This document shows, piece after piece, positions 6,782 through 15,074 of a stretch of DNA of 64,000 nt (position 1 is its first letter; the number at the start of each line of letters is the position of its first letter). The DNA is from Agromyces cavernae (GTDB lineage: Bacteria; Actinomycetota; Actinomycetes; Actinomycetales; Microbacteriaceae), in NCBI RefSeq assembly GCF_021044935.1, contig NZ_JAJNMP010000003.1:806001-870000 (forward strand), written 5' to 3'. Below the pieces are notes generated by a model, which saw nothing but the letters and a program-made list of their open reading frames with translations, had not been told where the DNA came from and did no database searches. Position numbers and translations under genes: made by a program.

Positions 6782-9268
6782 CTAGCGGCGAACGATCTCG
6801 AGGGCGAACTCCCCCTCGGCGACGTCGACGTCGACGTCGGCATCGGTCACAACGACCGTGCCGTAGCCGGTCGACGCGATCCACGGCCAGCGCCCGGCGG
6901 GCCCGACGTGCATGGTCCCCGTCGCCTCGTCGACGCGCACGCCCGACCGCGCCTGCAGCACCGTCCACCCGGCCATCGCCCTCGCGTAGTGGTCACCGCA
7001 CTCGATCTCGTTGTACGGGTTGCGCCGCGAGCCGTCGTGGCGGTTCCACAGGCCGTCGAGCACGGCCTGCCCCTCGGCGTCGAGGCCCTCGAACAGGCAG
7101 TGCGCGGCGACCTGCGCCTCGATGCCCGTCCAGACCTCGTCGGCGTACCGCGTCGGCACCTCCGGCCGGCCGCCGTCGGGCCACGAGCACATGAGGAGCC
7201 CGACGTCGTCGGCGGTGTCGGCGTAGACCCGGTACGGGTGGCTGAAGTCGGCGAAGCCGTGCCTGAGGTTCGAGCCGACGACGTGGCGCAGCGCGCTCCG
7301 CACGTGCTCGGCGGGCAGGATGTGCCCGAGCCCGAGCTGGTGCGCCCACCACTGCCCGATGACCTGGTCGCTGAGGATGCCCGTCATCCACTGGAAGTCG
7401 GTCGGGTCGCCCTCGTCGAGACGCTGGATGTAGTGGGTGCCGTCGAAGAGCGCCTCGTCGTAACCGCGCGAGCCGGCCTCGAAGCGCTCCCGCGCCTCGG
7501 CGGCCGCATCGTCGTCGCCCGCGAGCAGCGCCAGCTCCTCGTACGCGCGCAGCGCCGCGAGCCACAGCGAGCCCATGAACGGGTTGACCCCGGCCAGGTC
7601 GATGTCGTGCGTCGACGGCTGGATGCCGTGCATCACACCGTCGCCGTCGGCATCCCATTTCTCGGTGATGTGACGGTACAGGCGCTCGAGCGACGGCCAG
7701 CGCCGGTCGAGCCATTCGGCGCCTGCGCCGCGCTGCACGTCGCGCAGCGACTTGAGGATCGTCGCGAGCATGCCGTCGAGCGCCGGTTCCTCGGGCCCGC
7801 CGATCATCTCGCCGATCATCTGCGGGATGTAGGTCGGCACCCGCAGCCGGTGCGGGATGGCGCCGTTCGGCGCCTGCATGACGTCGAACTCGGTGTCGCG
7901 CATGTCGCGCTCGAGCTCGGGCCAGAGCCCCGCGAGCGCGGCCTCGTACTGCCAGACGTGCGTGCAGTTGAGCGGGCACGAGCCGCCGAACACGCCCGAC
8001 CACATCCAGGTCGATGCACCGAGCGAGCCCTCGTAGCCGTAGAACCGGCCGTCGGCGCCGATGAAGCACGTTGGGCTGCGCACGTAGGCGGCCTGCGCGG
8101 CGAGGTAGTCGGCCTCGCGCGGCGCGAGGCTCGATGAGGTGAGGGTCTCCGTCCAGCGCGAGGTGCGTTCGACGAGTTCCTCCCAGCGATGCTCGACCTC
8201 GGCCTGCACGTCGAGCGCGTCGCGGAAGCGCAGTCCGTAGGCGTTGCCGAGGTGGAAGCGCGACGCCCCGGTCTCGGGGTGCGGCCGCCCGAACTGCTCG
8301 ATGTCGACGAAGCGGTTCGGGAAGTGCCAGGACATCGAGAACCGGATCGTGCGCGACTGCCCCGGCTCGAGCCAGAAGGGCACACCGACGACCCCGAGCC
8401 AAGAGCGGCCGGGCGCGCTCGCGCCGGACCCGCCGCGCGGCGCGTTGAGCTGGGGGTCGCCGACCGTGGGCGCGACCTCGAGGCGCGAGCGGCCGTCGTT
8501 GAGCGCCCGCGAGTCGAGGAAGGCGCGCAGGTGCTCGACGCCCGTGCACCTGGCGAGGACGGCGGCCGTCGGGTCGTCGGCCGCGAGCACGAGCTGCCCG
8601 GCGAGCTGGTCGGACTCGTCGAGCGAGGGGTTGTCCATCACGACGCGCGACCACCCGCGCCCGCGCAGCAGCCGGTTGACGTTGCCGCCGAGTCCCGGGG
8701 TGTGCTCGCCGATCGGGGTGATGCCGTCCCAGCCGGCCGCGTTCAGCAGCGAGCCGGCGAGCGTGCCGTGCACCGGGTACTCCCCCGTGTTCGTGAGCGT
8801 GAACGAGAACAGCCCGGTCGGGATGCCGCTCGTCTCGACGTCACCCGGCACCATCGGGTTCAGCGCGCGCATCGTCACCGCGACGGGATGCCTCGGATCG
8901 CTCAGCTCGATCTCGGCGATCGGGTACGTGCCGCTGAACCGGGCCGACCCGAAGGCGGCGAACCGCCCGGCCGCCGCCGACATCCATTCCGGCACCGCCG
9001 CATCCGTCGTCAGCGACGCACGCGGATCGTCGACGGGGTGCCCCTGCACCATCGTCACGACGTCGAGCGGCGGCTCGATCTGCGTGACGCGCATCCAGAA
9101 GCCCGTGCCCGGCAGGGCGCCGACGTGGTTCGGCATGCCCTGCAACTGCCACTGGCGCAGCGACCCGTCGGCGTTGACGGCGAAGCCGCCGGTGCCGATA
9201 CCGCCGATGGGCATCGCGAGCGCGGGCGCCTCGGTGTGCGGAAGATCCTGTCGGAGGATGTCGGTCAT
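6782..9268 (-). CDS. GH116 glycoside hydrolase, predicted exo-beta-D-arabinofuranosidase
   Basis: An 828-residue GH116 enzyme. The N-terminal half is the beta-rich GBA2_N-type domain, opening with the glycine-rich PIGGIGTGGFAVNADGSLRQW. The C-terminal half is the (alpha/alpha)6 catalytic barrel (from about residue 390), with NCTHVWQYEAALAGLWPELE and HDIDLAGVNPFMGSLWLAALRA; the aspartate of the latter aligns by eye with the GH116 acid/base. GH116 includes beta-glucosidases and glucosylceramidases and also exo-beta-D-arabinofuranosidase. Here GH172 and GH183 enzymes in the same regulon favour the last. No signal peptide is seen, so it is cytoplasmic. Its ATG overlaps the upstream gene stop (ATGA) and follows AAGGAGAGGC, making it the last gene of the transporter operon. 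Confidence 0.82.
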   Translation of the reverse strand: MTDILRQDLPHTEAPALAMPIGGIGTGGFAVNADGSLRQWQLQGMPNHVGALPGTGFWMRVTQIEPPLDVVTMVQGHPVDDPRASLTTDAAVPEWMSAAAGRFAAFGSARFSGTYPIAEIELSDPRHPVAVTMRALNPMVPGDVETSGIPTGLFSFTLTNTGEYPVHGTLAGSLLNAAGWDGITPIGEHTPGLGGNVNRLLRGRGWSRVVMDNPSLDESDQLAGQLVLAADDPTAAVLARCTGVEHLRAFLDSRALNDGRSRLEVAPTVGDPQLNAPRGGSGASAPGRSWLGVVGVPFWLEPGQSRTIRFSMSWHFPNRFVDIEQFGRPHPETGASRFHLGNAYGLRFRDALDVQAEVEHRWEELVERTSRWTETLTSSSLAPREADYLAAQAAYVRSPTCFIGADGRFYGYEGSLGASTWMWSGVFGGSCPLNCTHVWQYEAALAGLWPELERDMRDTEFDVMQAPNGAIPHRLRVPTYIPQMIGEMIGGPEEPALDGMLATILKSLRDVQRGAGAEWLDRRWPSLERLYRHITEKWDADGDGVMHGIQPSTHDIDLAGVNPFMGSLWLAALRAYEELALLAGDDDAAAEARERFEAGSRGYDEALFDGTHYIQRLDEGDPTDFQWMTGILSDQVIGQWWAHQLGLGHILPAEHVRSALRHVVGSNLRHGFADFSHPYRVYADTADDVGLLMCSWPDGGRPEVPTRYADEVWTGIEAQVAAHCLFEGLDAEGQAVLDGLWNRHDGSRRNPYNEIECGDHYARAMAGWTVLQARSGVRVDEATGTMHVGPAGRWPWIASTGYGTVVVTDADVDVDVAEGEFALEIVRR

Positions 9269-10014
9269 GCCTCTCCTTGCGTGGCGGGGGTGACAGGGAC
9301 GACGGTCGAGCGGCGCTGCGGGGTGAGCGACGGAAGCGCGACGCCGAAGGCGGTGACGGTCGGCCAGGCGGCGGCGACCGCGAGTACGGCAAAGACGGGC
9401 GCCGCGAGGGCGAGCAGCCCGGTGAACCAGGTGAGCCCGAGCCAGACCACGGCGACCGTGACGACGATCGCGGCGAGCGGGCCGAGGGGGCGCCGGATCG
9501 TCGCGAGGAACGACATCACGACGATGGTGCGGACGCGGACGTCGCCGCGCATGGTGCCGACCGGGATGGCGACGACAGCGACGAGCGCGACCACCACCAC
9601 CAGCACCGTGCCCGCCACGGCGAGCACCTGGAAGTACGGCGAACCCGACGAATCGGCGATGGCCGCGACGAAGCTGCTCCACGCCGCGAGCAGGCACGGG
9701 GCGAGCGTGCACGTCCAGACGACCACGAGCCGGCGCCCGACGCCCGGTCGGCGGTCGTCGAGCTCGAAGAGCTCGCCCTGCATCCGGTCGACCGCCCACG
9801 CGACCGCCGGAGCGGCGACGATGCCGACGGCGACCCAGGCGAGCGGCGAACTCGGCCCGAGCAGCCACCCGGCGCCGACGTACGCGGCGACGACGGCGAC
9901 ACCGAGCACCGCGAGCGCCGGCAGCGACCGCCACGCCGCACCGGGCAGGCGGCGCAGCACCGGGTCGACGACCGGGCTCTCGTCGGCGGCGCGCCCGGCG
10001 GCCACGCGGGTCAT
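9265..10014 (-). CDS. YesL-like (DUF624-type) polytopic membrane protein
   Basis: 249 residues with about six hydrophobic segments (for example LPALAVLGVAVVAAYVGAG, VLAVAGTVLVVVVALVAVVA, GLLALAAPVFAVLAVAAAW) separated by short charged loops. The size and the position after two sugar ABC permeases fit the YesL/DUF624 family, small membrane proteins that accompany CUT1 carbohydrate importers; their role is not established. No catalytic motif is visible. It overlaps the upstream permease and the downstream GH116 gene by ATGA on both sides, so translation is coupled throughout. The family call is tentative; the membrane topology is clear. Confidence 0.6.
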   Translation of the reverse strand: MTRVAAGRAADESPVVDPVLRRLPGAAWRSLPALAVLGVAVVAAYVGAGWLLGPSSPLAWVAVGIVAAPAVAWAVDRMQGELFELDDRRPGVGRRLVVVWTCTLAPCLLAAWSSFVAAIADSSGSPYFQVLAVAGTVLVVVVALVAVVAIPVGTMRGDVRVRTIVVMSFLATIRRPLGPLAAIVVTVAVVWLGLTWFTGLLALAAPVFAVLAVAAAWPTVTAFGVALPSLTPQRRSTVVPVTPATQGEA

Positions 10015-10916
10015 CCCTTCAGCCCCGTCGACGCTACCGACTCGACGATCTGCCGCTGGAAGGCGAGGAAGACGACGAGGAGCGGCAGGACGACCATCGT
10101 GATCGCCGCGAACACGACGACGGCCGGTGCAGCGCCGAAGCCATTCTGCAGCGTGACGAGTCCGAGCGGCAGGGTCATGTTCTCGGGGCTCGACAGGAAG
10201 ATGAGCGGACCGAAGTAGCCGTTCCACGACGCCTCGAAGCCGAGGATCGCGAGCGCCGCGATCGCCGGCGCCGAGAGCGGTACGAGCATGCGGAAGAGGA
10301 TCCACAGGTGGCCCGCCCCGTCGATGCGCGCGGCCTCGTCGAGTTCGCGCGGGATCGTCTTGAAGTACTGCGAGAGGAAGAAGATCTGGAAGACGTTGAT
10401 GAGGGCCGGCAACCAGAGCGAGGCCAGGGTGTCGACGAGCCCCACCTGCCGCATCATGATGAAGATCGGGATGATCACGAGCTGGGCAGGCACCATGAGC
10501 GCCGACAGCATGAGCACCAGCAGGAACCGGCTGCCGCGGAAATCGATCCGCGCGAAGGCGTACGCCGCGAGCACCGAGAAGATCAGCGATCCGGCCGTCG
10601 AGATGGCCGCAAGCAGCAGCGAGTTGGCGAACTGCTGGAAGAACGGCATGTAGTCGAACACGTCGGCGAAGTTCTCGAGCGTGAACGGGAGCGGCAGCCA
10701 GCTCGGCGGACTCGCGAAGGCGAACTCCGGCACGGTGAGGCTCTGCACGATGAGCCACACGAGCGGCGAGATCATGAGGACGCCGAACACGACGAGGACG
10801 ACGTCGACGACCACGCCGCCCGGGGTGCGCCGCCGCGCCTTGCGGCGCCCGGCCTTCTCGAGGGCCACGAGCACGTCGTCGCCCGGCACGGGTCGTGCCT
10901 GCGAAATGGTCGTCAT
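10011..10916 (-). CDS. Carbohydrate ABC transporter permease (MalG-type)
   Basis: A 301-residue CUT1 inner-membrane permease. Six membrane segments are visible, beginning with VVVDVVLVVFGVLMISPLVWLIV. The cytoplasmic EAA loop that docks to the ATPase is present (IPRELDEAARIDGAGHLWILFRMLVPLSAPAI, two runs of the consensus). It pairs with the MalF-type permease just upstream; the genes overlap as ATGA. Together with the lipoprotein two genes upstream they form an oligosaccharide importer. No ATP-binding protein is encoded in the operon, as is usual for actinobacterial CUT1 systems that share a common MsmK/UgpC-type ATPase. Confidence 0.9.
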   Translation of the reverse strand: MTTISQARPVPGDDVLVALEKAGRRKARRRTPGGVVVDVVLVVFGVLMISPLVWLIVQSLTVPEFAFASPPSWLPLPFTLENFADVFDYMPFFQQFANSLLLAAISTAGSLIFSVLAAYAFARIDFRGSRFLLVLMLSALMVPAQLVIIPIFIMMRQVGLVDTLASLWLPALINVFQIFFLSQYFKTIPRELDEAARIDGAGHLWILFRMLVPLSAPAIAALAILGFEASWNGYFGPLIFLSSPENMTLPLGLVTLQNGFGAAPAVVVFAAITMVVLPLLVVFLAFQRQIVESVASTGLKG

Positions 10917-11833
10917 GATTCGTGCACCCATCTTCTGCGGCCGATGAACTGCAACAGCGTCACACCCATGATGATCACGAAGACGAGCAGGGCGACCGCG
11001 GCGGCGTAGCCCATGTCGAACGCCTGGAACCCCTTCTCGTACAGGTACATGATGATCGTCGTGGTCGAGCCCTGCGGCCCGCCCTTCGTGATGATCTGGA
11101 TCGGGTCGAAGATCTGGAACGCCCCGATGAACGTGATGATCGTCGCGAAGAACAAGGTCGGCGACATGAGCGGCAGGGTCACGTTCCAGAAGATCTGCCA
11201 GGCGGTCGCCCCGTCGGTGCGCGCGGCCTCGAGCAGCTCCGACGGCACGGTCTGCAGGCCCGCCAGCATGATGATGAACGTGAACCCGAGCGTGTGCCAG
11301 AGGTCGATGAAGATGATCGCCGGGAGCGCCCACGCGGGGTCGGCGAGGAAGTTCGGCAGCTCGATGCCGAACATCGCGGCATACTGGCCGACGTAGCCGA
11401 ACGTCGGGTCGAGCACGTACTTCCACAGCAGCGAGACCGCCGCCCATGAGATCAGGAACGGGAAGAAGATCGCCACTCGCGCGAAGTAGCCGATCGATCG
11501 GCTGATGAGATTGTTCACCCCGAGCGCGAGCAGCAGCCCGAACACGAGGTGCGTGACGATCGAGGCGAACGCGAACACGAAGGTGTTCCAGAGCACCTGC
11601 GGCAGCTCGGGGTCGGAGAACAGCTGCTCGAAGTTCGCCAGCCCCACGAACTCGGGCTGCGTGAGCAGATCCCACTTCAGGAAGGCGAGCACGATCGCGA
11701 AGACGAACGGCCCGGCAACGAAGATCAGGAAGAGGAGGACGGCGGGGCTGACGAACAGCCAGCCCGCCGCCTCGGCGCGGCGCCGCTGAAGCAGGGCTTC
11801 AGGGCGCCGCGCCACGATCGTGTCGTCACTCAC
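10913..11833 (-). CDS. Carbohydrate ABC transporter permease (MalF/UgpA-type)
   Basis: A 306-residue CUT1 permease with six membrane helices (first: WLFVSPAVLLFLIFVAGPFVFAI region) and the EAA loop VPSELLEAARTDGATAWQIF followed by NVTLPLMSPT. It starts with GTG at 11833; the stop of the substrate-binding lipoprotein gene lies inside its first codons (8-nt overlap), indicating translational coupling. It heterodimerises with the next gene product to form the membrane channel. It lacks the large extracytoplasmic insertion of E. coli MalF, so it is UgpA-like in size. Confidence 0.9.
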   Translation of the reverse strand: MSDDTIVARRPEALLQRRRAEAAGWLFVSPAVLLFLIFVAGPFVFAIVLAFLKWDLLTQPEFVGLANFEQLFSDPELPQVLWNTFVFAFASIVTHLVFGLLLALGVNNLISRSIGYFARVAIFFPFLISWAAVSLLWKYVLDPTFGYVGQYAAMFGIELPNFLADPAWALPAIIFIDLWHTLGFTFIIMLAGLQTVPSELLEAARTDGATAWQIFWNVTLPLMSPTLFFATIITFIGAFQIFDPIQIITKGGPQGSTTTIIMYLYEKGFQAFDMGYAAAVALLVFVIIMGVTLLQFIGRRRWVHES

Positions 11834-13142
11834 CGACCAGCGACTCCAGCTCGGCCTGCGCCGCGTCCAGGGTCTTCTGCGCTTCGCCCTGGCCGGCCAC
11901 GATGGTGGCCCACGCCTCCTCGATGGCCTTCTGCGCCTCGGCGCCCTGGTCGATCGACGGAATCGGCGTCGCGAACGACATCGCCTCGCTCAGCCTGACC
12001 GTGCCCTCCGGTGCGTTGTCCGTGAAGGCTGCGGAGTTCGCGACCGATTCGCGGGCAGGCACGATCGTTCCGCCGATCTGCGCAAAGTACTCGCCGGCCT
12101 CCTGCGACATGAGGAACTTGATGAACGTCCAGGCAGCCTGCTTGTTCTCGCTGTTCTTCGTGATGTTCCACGCGTCCCACCCGACGGGCGATCCGTTCTC
12201 GGTCTGCGTGGGCCAGTTCACGACGACGGTCTGGTCGACCATCTCCATGTCGCGGATGCCGAGCACCGGCCAGCGACCGCCGTTGAGGGTGGCGAGCTTG
12301 CCCTGTTTGAACGCGGTGTTGCCGTCGAACTGCCCGCCGGGCTTCGGAGCCAGGCCCATCTCGACGAGGCTCCGCGCGAACTCGGCCGACTCGACTGCGG
12401 CGTCCGAGTTGTACGTCGGCTCGCTCCAGTCCGCGTTGAACGTGCTGGCACCGTTCGTCGTCAGCCAGGGCATGACGTCGACGAAGTAGCCCGAGCCTGC
12501 ACCGGTGAGGTACGCGCCCGTCTTCTCCTTGATCTGCTTGCCCGCCGCGACGAACTCGTCCCAGGTCCAGTTGCCGTCCTCGGGAATCGCGACGCCGGCC
12601 TTCTCGAACACCGGCTTGTTGAGGTACATCGCCATCGTGTTGAATCCACCGGGGATGAAGACGGTTTCACCGTCGGGACCCGACGCGAACTCCTCATTGA
12701 ACTTCTGCAGGTTCGGGTTGATGTCGGCCCAGTAGTCGTCGACGACGTCCTGGTCCTGCTCGATATAAGGCGCGAGGTCCTCGAGGATCCCCTTCGACGC
12801 GAACAGGCGCTGCCCCTCGGTCGCCACCTGGATGATGTCGATCTTCTGTCCGCCGGCCAACCGTGTCGCCACGGTCGTGGAGAAAGTGGCCCAGTTGCCG
12901 CTCGGGATGCCGACGGCCTTGAGCTTGATGTCGGGGTACTCCTTGTTGAACTCCGCGAACAGCGCGTTGAACGCCTTCTGCTGGTCGGCGTCGCCCATAT
13001 AGACGAAGCTGAGCTCGCCGCTGTCGGGGCTGCCCGTCGCGCCCCCGCCTCCATCGCCTCCGGGGGTGCACCCCGTCATGAGCAGTGCCGCGGCCGCAAC
13101 ACCGGCGGCGGCCTTGGCGAGGCCCTTCATTCTCTTGTGCAT
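11826..13142 (-). CDS. Extracellular sugar-binding lipoprotein of ABC importer
   Basis: A 438-residue family 1 solute-binding protein. A basic N-terminus and hydrophobic stretch lead to the lipobox LMTGC, so it is lipidated and held on the outer face of the membrane. It is followed by a Gly-rich linker and then the binding fold (SFVYMGDADQQKAFNALF). It delivers oligosaccharides to the two permeases encoded downstream. The start at 13142 follows GAGGAGG. A promoter containing the regulon operator lies about 130-160 nt upstream (13274-13302), so it heads the operon binding protein-permease-permease-YesL-GH116. The ligand is predicted from context to be D-arabinan oligosaccharide. Confidence 0.88.
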   Translation of the reverse strand: MHKRMKGLAKAAAGVAAAALLMTGCTPGGDGGGGATGSPDSGELSFVYMGDADQQKAFNALFAEFNKEYPDIKLKAVGIPSGNWATFSTTVATRLAGGQKIDIIQVATEGQRLFASKGILEDLAPYIEQDQDVVDDYWADINPNLQKFNEEFASGPDGETVFIPGGFNTMAMYLNKPVFEKAGVAIPEDGNWTWDEFVAAGKQIKEKTGAYLTGAGSGYFVDVMPWLTTNGASTFNADWSEPTYNSDAAVESAEFARSLVEMGLAPKPGGQFDGNTAFKQGKLATLNGGRWPVLGIRDMEMVDQTVVVNWPTQTENGSPVGWDAWNITKNSENKQAAWTFIKFLMSQEAGEYFAQIGGTIVPARESVANSAAFTDNAPEGTVRLSEAMSFATPIPSIDQGAEAQKAIEEAWATIVAGQGEAQKTLDAAQAELESLVGE

Positions 13143-13273
13143 TCGTCCCTCCTCAGGAACTCGACTCGTCGATGAGTCGATGCTGTGGCCGGGTCAGGAA
13201 TCCCGGTTCGATTGAGCTTCGGCCGTGGTGCCCGGCAGGTTCTCGGTTCGCCGTTGACCTCAACTTGTCGGCC

Positions 13274-13302
13274 AGAGTATGCGAAATCGATTTCAAGCGC
13301 AA
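13274..13302 (-). promoter_or_regulatory. Promoter with LacI operator between -35 and -10 (importer/GH116 operon)
   Basis: Minus strand: -35 TTGCGC (13302-13297), a 17-nt spacer, -10 TACTCT (13279-13274). The spacer contains GAAATCGATTTC (13283-13294) in the same phase as the kinase promoter at 4330-4358. The leader to the lipoprotein start is about 125 nt. Confidence 0.75.
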
Positions 13303-13330
13303 TGGCCGGATGCCGCGCGCCGACGCCGAC

Positions 13331-14524
13331 TCACTCGCCCCGCTCGAGTTCGGCCGCGAACCAGTAGACGTTGTACGGACCCCACAGCGACAGCGTGAAG
13401 TAGATCGTGCGACCGTCGTCGGAGACGTAGCGCGGATTCAGGTACGGCGAATAGAGCCCCGGGTAGTCGGCGGCGGACACCATCTCGATCGCTTCACCCC
13501 ACGGCCCCCACGGCGTGATCCCCTCTCGCACGTAGGCGTTGCCGGCGTCCGAGTAGCTCATGATCCAGCGGTCGAGGTGATCCGACCACATCACCGAGAG
13601 CTCGCCGATCGTGCCGTCGAGCACCGTGATCGCATCGCCGATCTCGGAGCTCCACGAGGGCGCATCGCCATCGGAGCCCGCGAAGTACTCGTACGCCGAG
13701 TCATCCTCGACGGCCTCGACCGCCGCAGGCACCCGCATCAACTGAACGCCGCCGAAGCGACCGGCCGGGATACCCCAGAAATACACGTACTCGGTGCCCT
13801 CGTCGACGACATGGGCGGTCGCCACCTGGATGAAGTTCGAGTCACCCGCCCACCTCGGCGACTCGAGCGCGGCCCAGGTCTCGCCCTCATCGGTCGACTT
13901 GGCAAGGCCCGCGTAGTTCGCGTCCCAGGCGCCGGGCTCGCCCCAGAACTTCACCGACATATATGAGAAGTAGAGGGTGTCGTCGATCGCGAAGCCGTAG
14001 GTCGGGATCTTCGTCACCTCGCCCGAGCCATCGTTCGCGTCGTGCTCGCCCTCGACGAGGGCGGCCGCGAGGCCGATGTCGTCGACGGGCGTCCAGCCGT
14101 CGAAGGCGATGCCGTCGCTCGGGTCGTCGTCGACCGTCCAGGCCGAGACGTTCGAGCGCCACATGCCGCCCTGCCCGCCGTACGAATCGGGGTCGCGATC
14201 CCCGAACGTGTCGCCGAACAGGAAGAACGTCCTGTCGCCCAGATTGACCATCGAGCCGAGGTCGGTGCCGGCGACGCCGACCGCCTCGGTGTCGTTGATC
14301 GCGTCGGGTCCGGTGAGCTTCGCGATCTCGGTGACGTTCCCGACGCCCTCGAGCACGAACGGCTTGTCGGGGTCAGGATCGAGCATCACCGGTGCAGCCC
14401 CGCCCGCGTTCGGGCCGGCGCATGCGCTGAGCGTGAGGGCCGTTGTGACCGCCATGGCGGCGCAGACACCTCGTCGAATTCCGCTCCGGGTGCTTGGGTT
14501 GCTGATGCTACGGACATGGCGCAT
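13331..14524 (-). CDS. DUF4185 (GH183) lipoprotein, predicted endo-D-arabinofuranase
   Basis: A 397-residue exported protein. The N-terminus has a hydrophobic stretch ending in the lipobox LTLSAC, so it is probably anchored outside the membrane. The rest is a beta-propeller-like DUF4185 domain with repeated blade motifs (LGDRTFFLFGDTFGDRD, YGFAIDDTLYFSYMSV, GLYSPYLNPRYVSDDGRTIYFTLSLWGPYNVYW). DUF4185 is now family GH183, whose studied members cut mycobacterial D-arabinan internally. I chose the ATG at 14524, which follows a perfect GAGGAGG; an earlier in-frame ATG (14626) would put the operator inside the gene and displace the signal peptide. With the importer next to it, this is the likely extracellular first step of the pathway. 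Confidence 0.8.
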   Translation of the reverse strand: MRHVRSISNPSTRSGIRRGVCAAMAVTTALTLSACAGPNAGGAAPVMLDPDPDKPFVLEGVGNVTEIAKLTGPDAINDTEAVGVAGTDLGSMVNLGDRTFFLFGDTFGDRDPDSYGGQGGMWRSNVSAWTVDDDPSDGIAFDGWTPVDDIGLAAALVEGEHDANDGSGEVTKIPTYGFAIDDTLYFSYMSVKFWGEPGAWDANYAGLAKSTDEGETWAALESPRWAGDSNFIQVATAHVVDEGTEYVYFWGIPAGRFGGVQLMRVPAAVEAVEDDSAYEYFAGSDGDAPSWSSEIGDAITVLDGTIGELSVMWSDHLDRWIMSYSDAGNAYVREGITPWGPWGEAIEMVSAADYPGLYSPYLNPRYVSDDGRTIYFTLSLWGPYNVYWFAAELERGE

Positions 14525-14572
14525 GATCCTCCTCGATCGTCTCGGCCACGATACGGCGGATCGGGAAAATCC

Positions 14573-14584
14573 GAAATCGATTTC
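14573..14584. promoter_or_regulatory. LacI operator upstream of the GH183 gene
   Basis: A perfect GAAATCGATTTC palindrome, 49 bp upstream of the DUF4185 start. It is the fourth site of the regulon. The flanking -35/-10 boxes are less clear than at the other two promoters. Confidence 0.75.
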
Positions 14585-14619
14585 ATCATCGGACCTGAAC
14601 CTCGAGACCTCAATTTTAC

Positions 14620-14649
14620 TTAGCAATGCTAATGAGCTACACTAATTAG
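14620..14649. promoter_or_regulatory. Tandem palindromes, likely MarR operator
   Basis: TTAGCAATGCTAA (14620-14632, perfect arms TTAGCA/TGCTAA) and CTAATTAG (14642-14649) lie immediately before the MarR start, in an AT-rich patch that stands out from the GC-rich surroundings. They probably mediate autoregulation of the MarR-MFS operon. Confidence 0.7.
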
Positions 14650-14651
14650 CC

Positions 14652-15074
14652 ATGGCAACCATCGCAGAGCAGAGCACCGAGCTGCGCTTGGCGACGTTCC
14701 GACTGGCCCGCCGAATGCGCGCGCAGAAGGCCGACGAGGCACTCAGTGACGCGCAGTTCGCCGTCCTCGGCGCCCTCTACCGCGGCGGCACGCAGACCCT
14801 CACCCAACTCGCCGAGCGCGAGAAGGTGTCGGCGCCGTCGATGAACCGCACGGTCAACTGCCTCGAAGAGACGGGCTACATCGAGCGCACCGCCGACGAG
14901 ATCGACCGCCGCAAGACCAACATCGCCCTGAACGACGCGGGCATCGCCCTCGTCAAGGCCACCATCTCGCAGCGAGACGCGTGGCTCACCACCCGCCTGC
15001 GCGACCTCTCGAAAGAAGACCGCGCCGTGCTCGCCCGCGCCGCAGAACTGATGGGAGGGCTCGCCACCCAGTGA
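14652..15074 (+). CDS. MarR-family transcriptional regulator
   Basis: A 140-residue winged-helix regulator. The HTH covers residues ~37-80 (LGALYRGGTQTLTQLAEREKVSAPSMNRTV), followed by the wing with the typical DERDRR-like sequence ADEIDRRKTNIALNDAG. The dimerising helices are at both ends. MarR proteins release DNA on binding small phenolic or toxic ligands; the ligand here is unknown. Palindromes directly in front of the gene suggest autorepression. Its stop overlaps the GTG start of an MFS exporter gene (GTGA), so regulator and pump are co-translated. Confidence 0.9.
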   Translation: MATIAEQSTELRLATFRLARRMRAQKADEALSDAQFAVLGALYRGGTQTLTQLAEREKVSAPSMNRTVNCLEETGYIERTADEIDRRKTNIALNDAGIALVKATISQRDAWLTTRLRDLSKEDRAVLARAAELMGGLATQ

